This document shows, piece after piece, positions 43,811-54,636 of a DNA stretch of 64,000 nucleotides. Under the pieces are notes generated by a model. It made no database searches, was not told the DNA's origin, and saw only the letters and a program-made list of their open reading frames with translations. The stretch spans positions 14,538,431 to 14,602,430 of the forward strand of contig CM064670.1 in assembly GCA_032717465.1 (NCBI GenBank), in the 5' to 3' direction. This DNA comes from Coenobita brevimanus (taxonomy: Eukaryota; Arthropoda; Malacostraca; Decapoda; Coenobitidae). The position numbers were made by a program, and so were the translations under genes. The first letter of the stretch is position 1, and each line of letters starts with the position of its first letter.

Positions 43811-44860
43811 TTAAGTTATTCTACAACTCTAATTTATGTAAAATTATCTGGTATTAATAACATAAGTAAAACTGAAGTGCTTCACTGAAGTGAAAAGGCT
43901 AAAGTCTAGGATGTGTGCAAGCATAATGGTATTCCACCCATCTGGATTTGGTGATCTTTTTTTGTTTATTTTTGTTACTTCCAAATCATTTTACTCACCC
44001 TGGGAAAGGGATTAACAATGGCCATATCTAACTCTGGTAAAAGTTTACCACACAGACGCGGCTATTGCAACCGTCTACTTACAATGTCACAATCTTTAGG
44101 AAGGTATTTTTGCTACAGTATGCAACACAGATAGGTATCTGGTTATTTTAGACTACAAAAAGTGTTGCAGAAAATTAAATATAGGGGTAATTATGGAAGC
44201 CACCAGTTCACTCGTGGCAGCCTGCTTACCAACTGGACAGGTTGATTGCCAATGATCTCACCAACGGGCTGCATCAGTGCATCAAACATTTAGATCTCAA
44301 TGAAACCTAATGATCCTGCCTAACCTAACCTAGTTTAACCTAAGTGGGGGGCTTTGTCCCCCAGACCCCCTGATTTTAACCACTGAGAATAGCCAGTCAA
44401 CCTAACCTAGAGGGCCCCAAATACCTATCAGGCCAAATCCAAGTCAGAGTCCTAATTTACTAAACCCAATCTAATCTATCCTAACCTAACCAAAACTATC
44501 ATAACTTAATCACCTGAAATAATCCACACCAAACATCGGTAAAGAATCTGAAATAATACCAAATGTATGAAGTGCATTTGAGGAGTTTGGCAGCAGATTT
44601 TCCTCTTGTTGGTAACTTCGCCGGGGTGATGGTATGTGTGGTATAAACAGGTATTTATGTATTTCACAGGTTAAAAATAAAATATGTCCTGTATCTATAG
44701 TAATCAATGAAGCATTACAGGTAACCTGTGAAAGACCAATTTCAGTAAGAAATATGGTAAAGCCGTGCCCACATGGCAATGTGTTAATCCAACTCCTCCG
44801 GCTTGAAAAGTCTCCCCTATGTTGAATGTGAGCATCTGAAACCAGTAAGAATAAAATACG
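43811..44860. other. Intergenic/intronic spacer with CCTAA-type repeats
   Basis: Short (CCTAA)n runs at 44318-44350, 44398-44412 and 44467-44490, the complement of the arthropod telomere unit TTAGG. One 20-codon open stretch with a GTAAGC donor lies at 44230-44289 (minus). Otherwise unrecognised. Confidence 0.5.
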
Positions 44861-46170
44861 GTGTGACTGGAAAAATATATGGTAGAATACTCACTAATAG
44901 GGTTAGGTATATAACGGAGGAGCTAGTTGGAGAAGAACAAGGGCAATTTAGGAAGGGAGGAGGGTGCGTAGATCGGACATTTGTTCTAAGATGTTTAGTG
45001 GAGAAGTATCTAGGGAAGGGAAAGAAAGTGTATGCTGCCTTCATGGACTTGGAGAAGGCTTATGACAGAACAGATAGGCAAGGTATGTGGAAGGTATTAA
45101 GAATATATGGAGAGGAGGGGAAATTGTCGAGTGCTGTGAAGAGTATGTACGAAGGAGCTAGGGCTACTGTGCGAGTGGATGGCAAACTGAGTGAGTTCTT
45201 TGATCTCAATGTAGGACTGAAACAGGGCTGTGTGATGTCTCCATGGCTGTTTAATATATACATGGATGGGGTTGTAAAGGAGGTGCAGGGTAGGGCAGTG
45301 GATGTGGGGGTGGCTCCAATGAATGAGAGTGAGATGTGGAAGATTCCGGTGTTGCTGTCTGCTGATGATACAGTATTGTTGAGTGAAGATGAATGGGAGT
45401 TGCAAGGTTTGGTGAATGAATTTGGGACAGTGTGTAGGAAGAGAAAACTGAAAGTTAATGTAAATAAGAGTAAAGTTATGGTGTTTGTGAGGAATGAAGT
45501 CACAGAATGCACGGTGAGGTTGGATGGTGAGGATATGGAGAATGTGAGTGCATTCAAGTACTTGGGTAGTGCGATGAGTAAGGATGGAAATTTTGAGGAT
45601 GAAGTGCTTGAAAGGGTACAGCAGGGAAGGAAAGTTGTTGGTTCACTGAAAGCAGTGATGAAAAATAGGGAGGTGAGTATGGAAGTTAAGAAGTCACTGC
45701 ATGACAGTATTGTGATCCCTACCCTGACGTATGGAAGCGAGGCATGGGACTTGCTAGAGGGGAACAAGTCAAGAGTGAGAGCTGTGGAAATGAGCTACTT
45801 GAGAGGAGCATGTGGAGTGACATGGAGGGAAAGGTTGACGAATGAAGAAATGAAGGAACATTGTGGGGTGGATGTGGATGTAGTTGAGAAGATTAGGAGA
45901 AATACACTCAGGCAGTTTGGATATGTGGAGAGAATGGAGAATGAAAGACTGACTACGAGGGTGTATGTAGGTGAGGTGGAGGGAGGGAGAGGGAGGGGAA
46001 GACCGAGGATGAGGTGGAGGGATGGAGTTGAGAGGCATATGAGGGAGGGGGAAGTGAGTTGGGGGGAGAGTAGGCAAATGGTGGGTGAAAGCAACTTGGA
46101 GGCATTTTGTCTACGGTCACCCTTTGCGGGATTAGGGCATCATGCTATAGATAGATAGACAGACAAAGTA
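44861..46170 (+). CDS. RTE-A LINE fragment with 451-codon open frame
   Basis: Open from ATG 44803 to 46158, of which about 20 N-terminal residues are flanking sequence. RT from TGKIYGRIL through AFMDLEKAYDR, GLKQGCVMSPWLFN and LLSADDTVLL to the C-terminus NTLRQFGYVERM and GRGRPRMRW. The catalytic box has Ser for Phe, and a C-terminal WFGH is changed to QFGY. The 5' part of RTE-A is missing, so it cannot move by itself. The tail is ATAGATAGATAGACAGACA. No clear target duplication. Confidence 0.85.
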
Positions 46171-46244
46171 TATTAAACCAACAGATTGAGGTTAAGTGAT
46201 ATAACTTTACATGAGACATCCTTCTGGCACATGACTGAGGAGTA

Positions 46245-46301
46245 TCTCTCTCTCTCTCTCTCTCTCTCTCCCACATACACACACACACACACACACACAG
46301 G
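46245..46301. repeat. CT/CA compound microsatellite
   Basis: (CT)n to 46270, then (CA)n to about 46300, just before the LINE-C leader. Confidence 0.95.
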
Positions 46302-46579
46302 TCGTTGACAGAGATGGAGCTCTTCATGGATCGTGGGAAAATAATCGCTGAATTAGCGACGAAAAGAAGACCAGCCTACTGTATTTGTGATTATGTTAAT
46401 GAGTGAGTGAGTGGTGGTTCCGTCAGACAATAGTTAAAAAATCGTGGTTTTGGTTATAAAAACAACAAGATATAGTGAAAACAGAAAGTCTCCATATGGC
46501 TGATTCATGGCGGAAAGGGACGATGCAATGTTTACAAGTGGCGAGAGAGAGTTCGAGGGTTTCTCTAAAGAGGATGTGG

Positions 46580-47546
46580 GAAATGGAAGTACTGTATTAA
46601 GTTGAACCAAACAAGAATAGCAGGTGTAGAGAAAACAGCAGAGGGGAATGTCCAGGAGATGAAAAAGGTATGGGCAGTAATTAAAGAGTTACAGGAACGG
46701 ACCACAGAGCAGGAAAACGAGATCAAAAGTCTGTGAAATAAACTGGAAAAAATTTGTACACGTAATGATGAACAAGAAAGAGAAGTTACTGAATTAAATG
46801 TGAGCATTGAATCTGCCTCAAGTGAGGTAAAACAGCTTAAGAGGGAGAATAAGAGGTTGGAAGAAGAAAGAGACAGGATGAAAAGCAAACTAGATGAGTA
46901 TGAATCCAAATCATGAATACAGGATGAACACATTAAAGAAATCAAGGAGCAACATAAGGGGTGGAAGAAAATTCAGGAAGATGGAAATGTAAATTTGAAG
47001 GAGATTATAGAACAACAAGCATGGAAAAGGTGGAGACAGAAGTGGTTAGGGTGCTGAGAAGTAGAGAATCTTTAGTTAGGGATGTAGCAGATAAGAAAAA
47101 ATGTGTAATAATTTCAGGAGTTAAAGAAAAAGTATGACAATATGATCAGAAAGAGAAAGAGAAGAACTGAGTAAAGTTAAAGAAATAATATCAGTAGTCA
47201 TGGAGGAAAACAACAAAGCTCAAGAAGAGATTGAAGAGGCATTTAGGTTAGGAAAGTATGAGGAAGGAAGGGCAAGGCCACTGAAGGTAAAGTTTAGGTC
47301 TCAGGCTATAGTAAACAAAATTATCAGTAAAACATGGAAATTATCAGAGAAGGAAGAGTTAAAAAATGTTTGGATAAGGAGAGATACCAGTGGGGAAAAA
47401 AGAGCTAATATAAAGGAGTTAGTAAAGGAAGCAAAGGTAAAAAATGACCAGAGAACAGAGGAAGAGAAGACAGTGTTTTATTGGAGAGTCATGGATCAGA
47501 AATTATGGAGGTGGTACTGGCAGAGAGAAGGAGAAAAGAGGGTATA
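46580..47546 (+). pseudogene. LINE-C ORF1 protein relic
   Basis: 46650-46916 encodes a strongly charged coiled coil (KQLKRENKRLEEERDRMK). 47080-47546 encodes IISGVKE, then an open stretch with FRLGKYEEGRARPLKVKF and WIRRDTSGEKRANIKEL, matching the RNA-binding C-terminal part of CR1/L2 ORF1 proteins, which coat the element RNA. Stops near 46736 and 46914 and frameshifts near 47020 and 47130 break it. Confidence 0.7.
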
Positions 47547-47559
47547 AAAAACATCAAAA

Positions 47560-48800
47560 ATAATTGGAAGGTGGCATATACTAATGCTGAAGGTTTAATA
47601 TCGGCAAGGCTAGAAATCAACAATTTTTTGAGGGAACATGAACCTGATGTTATGTGCTTTGTAGAGACCAAATTAAGAGAAGATATTGATCTTCATATGG
47701 GAGATGGTAAATACAAACTATGGAGAAGAGACAGAAAAGAAAAAACAGGAGGAGAAGTGATGATAGCAGTGAAGAACAACATAAATGTAGATACCATGGA
47801 AATGGGAGAAGGCAGGGTCGAAGTGATAAATATGAAATTAGAAACTGGGTAGTGTGATGAGTAAGGATGGAACTTTGGGGGATGAAGTGCGTGAAAGGGT
47901 ACAGCAGGGAAGGAAGGTTGTTGGTACACTGAAAGCAGTGATGAGAAACAGGGAGGTGAGTATGGAAGTTAAGAAGTCACTGCATGATAGTATTGTGATC
48001 CCTACCCTGACGTATGGAAGCGAGGCATGGACCTTGCAAGAGGGGAACAAGTCAAGAGTGAGAGCAGTGGAAATGAGTTACTTGAGAGGAGCATGTTGAG
48101 TGACATGGAGGGACAGGTTGACGAATGAAGAAGTGAAGGAACGCTGTGGGGTGGATGTGGATGTGGTTCAGAAGATTAGGAGAAATACACTGAGGTGGTT
48201 TGGACATGTGAAGAGAATGGAGAATGAAAGACTGACTAAGAGGGTGTATGTAGGTGAGGTGGAGGGAGGGAGAGGGAGAGGTAGACCGAGGATGAGGTGG
48301 AGGGATGGAGTTGAGAGGTATATGAGGGAGGGGGGGGTGCGTTGGGGGGAGGGTAGTCAAATGGTGGGTGACAGAGTGACTTGGAGGCGTTTTGTCTGCG
48401 GCCACCCTTTGCGGGATTAGGGCGTCAGGCTATAGATAGATAGATAGATAGAAACTGGAGAGAATGGCAATAGAGATATGGCAGTAGTTTATGCTCCCCC
48501 TAAGACAAGAGCATGGAGTGATGATGAATACCAGAAAATGATGTCAGACATGGCTAGTTATTTACAGAAAATGATTGAGAAAAGCAACAACATAATTTTA
48601 ATGGGTGACTTCAATTGTAACGAGGTGAACTGAGAGGAATGGGACTCAGGAGGCAGCGAAGATGCGTGGGGTATTACATTATTAAATATAACAATGAACA
48701 ATGTGATGACTAAATGGGTCAAAGAAGAGACATGGTTCCGAAGTGAGGACACACTAGCAAGACTAGACTTAATGTTTACCAAGAACCAGATGTAATAGAC
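47560..48800 (+). pseudogene. LINE-C endonuclease, split by RTE-A
   Basis: First half: KVAYTNAEGL, PDVMCFVETKL and GGEVMIAVKNN up to KLETG at 47848. Second half from 48459: ENGNRDMAVVYAPPKTR, IILMGDFNCNEVN, then LARLDLMFTKNQ. These are AP-endonuclease-type LINE motifs in order. Removing the insert and one target copy gives an unbroken frame across the junction. A TGA near 48630 and stops near 48793 are later damage. Confidence 0.85.
47849..48450 (+). pseudogene. RTE-A LINE, short 3' copy
   Basis: Flanked by GAAACTGG (47841-47848 and 48451-48458; TAGAAACTGG if tail bases are counted). It encodes only the last 190 residues (GSVMSKDGTLGDE to WRRFVCGHPLRD) with one TGA near 48098, then a GATA tail. 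Almost identical to other young copies. Confidence 0.95.
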
Positions 48801-48803
48801 TCA

Positions 48804-50213
48804 TTGGAATATCTGTGTCCTCTGGGAAAAAATGATCATGTGGTCATTGAGTTCCAGATGATAACAGGGAACGTGGTGCCAAGAGATGAGCTTTATAGGC
48901 AGGGAAGATACAACTTTGGGAAAGCAGACTTTACAGGTTTGAGAAAATTTTTCGAAAATGCAGATTGGAGAAAATTCAGAGAATCAAGAGAGATACAGAA
49001 GTGGGATATTTTTCTAGGCTTCTATAATTCAGAAGTGGAAAAATTTGTGCCAAGAGTAAGGGGGAAAGAAAACAGGAAAATGGAGTGGTTTAATAGAAGG
49101 TGTAAGATAGCAAAAAAAGAGAGACACGGCATGGAACAATTGGAGAAAGAGAGGTAACAACAGAACAAAAGAAGAATATAAAAGAACTAGAAATGAATAC
49201 ACAAGAATACGCAGAGAGGAAGAAAGGAATTTTGAAAAAGGTATAATAGACAAATGTAAGGATGAACCCAAACTGTTTTATAGATTTGTCAATGGCAAAC
49301 TGAAACAAAAGGAAGGAATCACCAAACTGAAAGTAGAAGGAGAGGTCTATAAAGATGCAGCAATGCAAGCAGAAATAATGAACAAATGTTTCCAATCAGT
49401 TTTCACAAATGAAAAGGAGTTTGTGGAAGGGGAGGGAGTGACTAGAAATGTAGTGATTAAAGATATAAAAGTGGAAGTACAGGAAGTGTATAAATTATTG
49501 GAAACTCAAGATGTAAGGAAAGCCCCAGGACCAGATGGAATCTCTAATTGGGTACTGAAGGAATGCAGAAAACAACTGGTGGACAAGATTCACAGTTTAA
49601 TTGTGTGTTCTCTGGAAGAGGGGAAAGTGCCTCAAGAATGGAAGAGGGCAAATGTGGTACCAATTTATAAGGGAGGAAACAGGGAAGAACCCCTGAATTA
49701 TAGACCAGAGTCCCTAACCAGCATGGTCGCAAAATTGTGCGAAAGAATTCTGAAAGATAGATGGATAAAATATCTGGACGAGATGAATATTTTGGCTGAA
49801 ACTCAGTTTGGATTTAGAAGTAGAAGGTCATGTGTTTCCAACCTGTTGAGTTTTTACTCAAGAGCGATTGACATGCTACAGTAAAGTGATGGTTGGGTGG
49901 ATTGTGTGTACAGTATTTAGATTTGCAGAAGGCCTTCGACAAGGTACCCCATAAGAGACTAATGTGGAAACTAGAGCATATAGGAGGACTGAGAGGGAAC
50001 CTCCTGGAATGGATGAGAGACTTTTAGAGAGTGACAGATAAGAACAGTAATAAAGGATAGGATGACTGGATGGAGTAAGAAGGGGAGTCCCACAGGGCTC
50101 GGTGTTGGCGCCAGTAATGTTCCTGATTTACGTAAATGATATGGTAGATGGAGTGAACAGTTATGCAAGTCTATTTGCTGATGATGCAAAGATCTTGAGG
50201 AAGGTAGAGGTTG
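48804..50213 (+). pseudogene. LINE-C reverse transcriptase
   Basis: Linker then RT: KAPGPDGISNWVLK, GKVPQEWKRANVVPIYKGG, LNYRPESLTSMVAKLCERI, TQFGFRSRRSC, then in shifted frame [20 protein letters not shown] and the intact catalytic LFADDAKIL near 50175-50200. Frameshifts near 49155, 49885 and 50060 and stops near 50026-50060. It breaks at the LINE-J insertion. Confidence 0.88.
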
Positions 50214-53087
50214 AGGTGCCTGGAACCACTGTCTGACTCTCTTCTTCTTCATTTCTGCAACATTCGCGGCCTTTCCTCTAAATTTCGCTCTGTTGAGCAC
50301 CACCTCTCCTCCTCTAAACCTCACCTTCTTTTTCTAACGGAGACTCAGCTGTCTGAGGCAACTGACAGCAAACCCTTTTCTGTATCCTCCTACTTTCTCT
50401 ATACTCATTTCAAAGCCAAAGGTGGCTGTTGTGTATATATACGCAACGACTTATCTTGCTCTCGTGTTCCTGAACTTGATTCTTCTGAATTCTCCACACT
50501 CTGGCTTCGGCTTTCCTGTCATTCTCTGACTAAATATATCTGTGCTGTTTACTTATCCCCTAATTCTACTGACTATCAAAAGTTCTTCGACTATCTTACT
50601 TCTACGATGGAACACATTCTATCCATTTCTCTTTTCTCTGAAATCTCCATTCTTGGAGATTTCAATGTTCACCACCACCTTTGGCTCTCCTCTCCTTTCA
50701 CGGATCCACCTGGTGAACAAGCCTACATCTTTTCTATCCTTAATGACCTAGAGCAGCTTGTACAGCACCCTACCCGTATCCCTGACCGCCTTGGAGAGAG
50801 CTCCAACATACTTGACCTCTTCCTCACAACTAATCCTTCTGCTTACTCTGTTAATCTTTTCTCTCTGTTGGGCTCCTCCGATCACAATCTTATTACCTTA
50901 ACCTGTCCTATCACTCCGGTACGGCCTGTGGACCCTCCAGGGAAACAACGTCTGTGGCATTTTGGAGCCGCAGACTGGGAGGCCCTCAGGCAGTACTACT
51001 TTGATTTTCCCTGGAATGATTATTGCTTCCATGGCCGTGAGCCAACTGAGTGTGCCTTCAGCATTACGGAGGTTATTCTCTCGGACATGGAAGCATACAT
51101 TCCTTTCTCATATCCTCTGACTAACGCAAGAAAGCCTTGGTTTAATCACGCTTGTTCTAATGCTGTCCGCAACAAGGTGAGGGCCTACAAAAGGTACCGG
51201 AGCCAACCCACCCCTGAATCACATCATCTTTACGTTTCTGCCCGGAATCGTGCTAAGTCTGTTCTTCGCTCTACTAAAAATAATTTCATCCATACTAAAT
51301 GCTCTCAACTCTCCAACTCGAATTCTTCCCGCTCCTTCTGGCATCTTGCCAAAAATCTTTCTAACAACTTTACCTCATCATCCTTCCCTCCTCTTTTCTA
51401 CTCTGATGGTTCTGTAGCTATTTCTTCTACTGATAAAGCAGATCTCTTCACACAGACTTTCTCCTCCAATTCTACCTTAGACGATTCCGGTGCTGTTCCT
51501 CCATCACTTCCCCTCTCTGACTTCCTCATGGCTGACATTAAAATTTCTTCAGTTGATGTATTTTCTGCCATCACTGGCCTCAGTACTAACAAGGCATATG
51601 GGTCTGATGGGGTCCCTCCTGTTGTTCTCAAGAACTGTGCTTCTGTGCTTACACCCTGCCTAGGCAAACTCTATCGTCTTTGTCTGTCAACTTGTACCTT
51701 TCCTTCTTGCTGGAAGTTTGCTCTCATTCAGCCAGTCCCAAAGAAGGGTGACCACTCCCAACCCTCCAACTATCGTCCAATTGCTTTAACGTCCTGTATC
51801 TCAAAAGTTTTCGAATCAATTCTTAATAGAAAAATTTTAAGGCATCTTTCCTATCACAACCTTCTTTCCGATCGTCAGTATGGGTTCCGTCAGGGACGCT
51901 CCACTGGCGATCTTCTCACCTACCTTTCAGACTCCTGGTCATCCTCCTTTCGGGACTTTGGCGAAAGCTTTGCCATTGCACTTGACATCTCAAAGGCTTT
52001 CGATCGAGTCTGGCATAAATCTTTAATTTCCAAACTGCCCTCCTACGGTTTCTATCCTTCTATCTGTGCCTTCATCGCTAGCTTCCTTTCTGGTCGTTCT
52101 ATAGCCGCTGTTGTAGACGGCCATCGTTCTTCTCCTAGATCTATCAACAGTGGTGTTCCTCAGGGCTCTGTCCTATCACCAACTCTCTTCCTTTTATTCA
52201 TCAATGATCTTCTAAGCTGTACATCTAACCCTATCCACTCATAAATTGATGACTCCACCCTTCACCTTTCCATTCGGTTCCCGCAATGCCCATCTCAAAA
52301 GTTACTTCAACAAACAAGGGATGAGGCTATGGCACACCTAATGTCTGACTTGGCTCGTATCTCTGACTGGGGTAAAATTAATATGGTTGTCTTTAATGCA
52401 TCTAAGACTCAGTTCTTACACCTATCAACCCGACAAAATCTTCCACAGGTATACCCACTAATGTTTAATAATATTCAGCTTAATCCTGCATCATCCTTGA
52501 ACATGCTTGGGGTTTCATTTACTCGGGACTTATCTTGGAAAGATCATATTACATCTCTTGTAAAATCTGCTTCCAAGAGATTGGGTGTGCTAAGCCGACT
52601 CCGTTCTTTCTTTACCCCTGCGCAATTGTTGACTCTATACAGGGGTTTTATCCGCCCCTGTGTGGAGTACAACTCTCATGTGTGGGGAGGCTCCCCACAT
52701 ACAGCTCTTCTCAATAGGGTGGAGTCAAAGGCTTTTCGTCTCATTAACTCTTCTCCTCTTACTGACTCCCTTCAACCTCTGTCTCTTCGCCGCACTGTTG
52801 CATCTTTATCTCTTTTCTATCGCTACTTCAATGGTCACTGCTCCTCTGAACTATCTGCTTGCATTCCTCCACCTCTACGACGGGCGCGTAGCACCTGTCT
52901 GGCAGCAAACTCTCATCCTTTTTCTGTCCAACTCTCTAATGCAAGAGTTAACCGTTACTCCCAGTCTTTCATTTATGCAACAGGTCAGCTCTGGAACTGT
53001 CTCCCTCTGTCTGTATTTCCTGCTGCCTATGATCTCCAGTCTTTCAAACGCAGTGTGTCCAGGCATCTCAAAATGATCGGATCTTGA
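50214..53087 (+). pseudogene. LINE-J endonuclease-RT protein with one stop in the RT box
   Basis: Open for about 675 codons to TAA 52242-52244, then open again in the same frame to 53087, for about 955 codons in all. Endonuclease motifs: [49 protein letters not shown] motifs: [53 protein letters not shown] and [19 protein letters not shown]. Where other copies' frame predicts a YADD box, this copy has stop-Ile-Asp-Asp. The C-terminus has NMLGVSFTRDLSWKDHI and VWGGSPHTALLN. Confidence 0.92.
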
Positions 53088-53188
53088 ATTTGGCTCTATA
53101 TTGTATTTTGTTTTTCTCTTGGAGGGAACTGTTACTGCGGGCTCATGGCCTTTGGTTCCTTGTTCCTCGCATAAAAAAAAAAAAAAAA
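50214..53188 (+). mobile_element. LINE-J (jockey/BS-like), best-preserved copy
   Basis: 3.0 kb ending in A16 (53173-53188). It lies between LFADDAKIL and MKFNAKKCK of LINE-C. The host loses a short piece at the site and I see no clear target duplication. Similar copies: 11800-15031, 30951-31738 and 54637-57543. Confidence 0.92.
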
Positions 53189-53537
53189 GATGTAGGAAAT
53201 GAAATTCAATGCAAAGAAATGTAAAATATTGGAAATGGGTAAAAGTACCAAGAGGCCATAATTGAATTATTTGATGGGTAATGAACCAATCACAAAAGCG
53301 AGAGAAGAGAAAGATTTGGGAGTGCTGATCCAGGACAATTTGTCACCTGAAAAACACATTAACAAAACAGTTAGAGAGACGTGTAAACTCCTGACTAATA
53401 TAAGAGTAGCTTTTCATTACATGGATAAGGAGATGATGAAAAAATTCATAGTGGCCATGATTTGCTCCAGGTTAGAATATGCAGCAGTAGTGTGGTCCCC
53501 AGACAAAAAGAATTATATAAACAAGATGAAGAGAATA
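53189..53537 (+). pseudogene. LINE-C RT thumb, continued
   Basis: MKFNAKKCKILEMGKS, stop, then EEKDLGVLIQDNLSPEKHIN and ICSRLEYAAVVWSPDKKNY up to KMKRIQ. It continues after the Tigger-like insert with RTAIKMVP at 54606. The text is typical of CR1/L2 thumbs. Confidence 0.88.
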
Positions 53538-53611
53538 CAGTAGACCCTAGTTATCAGCGGCGGTTAGGTTCTAGAGACCCCCGCGGAAGGCAGATTTCGC
53601 GGATACTCAGG

Positions 53612-53935
53612 TCTATCTATCTATCTACTGCCAGACGCCATAATTCCGAAAGGGGTGGCCATTTGATTTTGAGTTATTTGTTTTATGGGGAGGGGCACTA
53701 TCCCTCCACCAACCCACTTGTTGACACTTAGGAAGCACATATGGTTTGGTTACATAGTTACCACCCAGTGTTGTAAATGGTTTCTTGGTTTACAGGAAGC
53801 CATTTGGCTTGTCACTGAATGTAAAGCCACCTGTAAGAGAAAGAAAAGCAATAAGAAGTGACAGGAAAGATGGGAGAAATGGGAAGAGAGGAGGGCAGGC
53901 ACAGAAAAATAATGATAAAGGCTAAGGAAGAAGTA
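53612..53935 (-). mobile_element. SINE-R copy, long form, without 5S head
   Basis: (TCTA)n tail at 53612-53627, GCCAGACGCCATAATTCCG, AGGGGTGGCC, then the shared body and a 5' part matching 25861-26110. In minus sense it ends in the RTE-A-like tail. Confidence 0.7.
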
Positions 53936-54051
53936 GGCAGCAATACTCAAGTCATCATCACAAAATGGCATATTATTTCCCCATAAGCTAAGCACATTCC
54001 TGAAAAAATAAAAACATACTTTAAACATTATTACAAATACATATTAACACA

Positions 54052-54170
54052 ATGATGACGATCGCTGTATGACGATGATGACTGCTGTATAGATGACGAT
54101 CGCTGTATGACGATGATGACTGCTGTATAGATGACGATGATTGCTGTATGATGAAGACGATGATTGTATT
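54052..54170. repeat. 38-bp minisatellite
   Basis: Units with GACGATCGCTGTATGACG and ATGATGACTGCTGTATAGAT repeat two full times and a partial third. Confidence 0.85.
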
Positions 54171-54636
54171 GCAGTTCCTACAGCACCAATGTGGTGAGGT
54201 GATGAGACGTGTGGCGGCACTGTAGGTAAGCTGTGAGTCAAGTCTGACCCTTCTGACAGGACGCCAGATAACACCTTACGCTCTCTCTTTGGCTTAGATT
54301 GCTTATATCCTTTACTTGTTTCCTGGGAGCCATTTTTCACTTACACAATGAAGTACAGTAGAGTTGTAAACACGTGAAGGGTGACGACGACGTAAGTTAC
54401 AAACTGATTGGTGTTTACAATAAAACTGGCGGAGTGGCGTGAATGCCCGTGGGTGCGGCTGTGTTAACTGTAGCTACAAATGAAGTGCGAGTTGCGCGCC
54501 AATTTCAAATTAAGTTACAGTTTATAGTACAATATTAAAATAAGTTTTTTACGCGAAACTTAAATCCGCGGATGCAACTTCCGCGGATAAGAAGGGTCTA
54601 CTGAACAACGCACAGCAATCAAAATGGTCCCCAGAC

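Larger units (their letters stand above)
53538..54603. mobile_element. Tigger-like non-autonomous element in LINE-C
   Basis: Left end CAGTAGACCCTAGTTATCAG; right end, inverted, CAGTAGACCCTTCTTATCCG. TA before it (53536-53537), AA after it. Joining the flanks with one TA gives KMKRIQRTAIKMVP of LINE-C. It contains a SINE-R copy and a 38-bp minisatellite, no transposase. Confidence 0.88.

Noticed and set aside
44230..44289. 20-codon stretch from an ATG to a GTAAGC donor on the minus strand, considered as NELFB first exon
   Set aside because: It does not match the NELF-B N-terminus and has an in-frame stop just upstream. A short exon of another gene cannot be excluded.
44510..44779. 89-codon minus-strand open frame ending near a possible donor, considered as NELFB first exon
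   Set aside because: No resemblance to the NELF-B N-terminus, and no consistent splice sites.
54052..54170. CRISPR-like spaced repeats
   Set aside because: The units are directly adjacent 38-bp minisatellite repeats without unique spacers, in a eukaryotic genome.
54044..54340. 98-codon minus-strand open frame
   Set aside because: It lies inside the Tigger-like element and partly in the 38-bp minisatellite; its end is repeat-encoded Ser/Tyr/His text.
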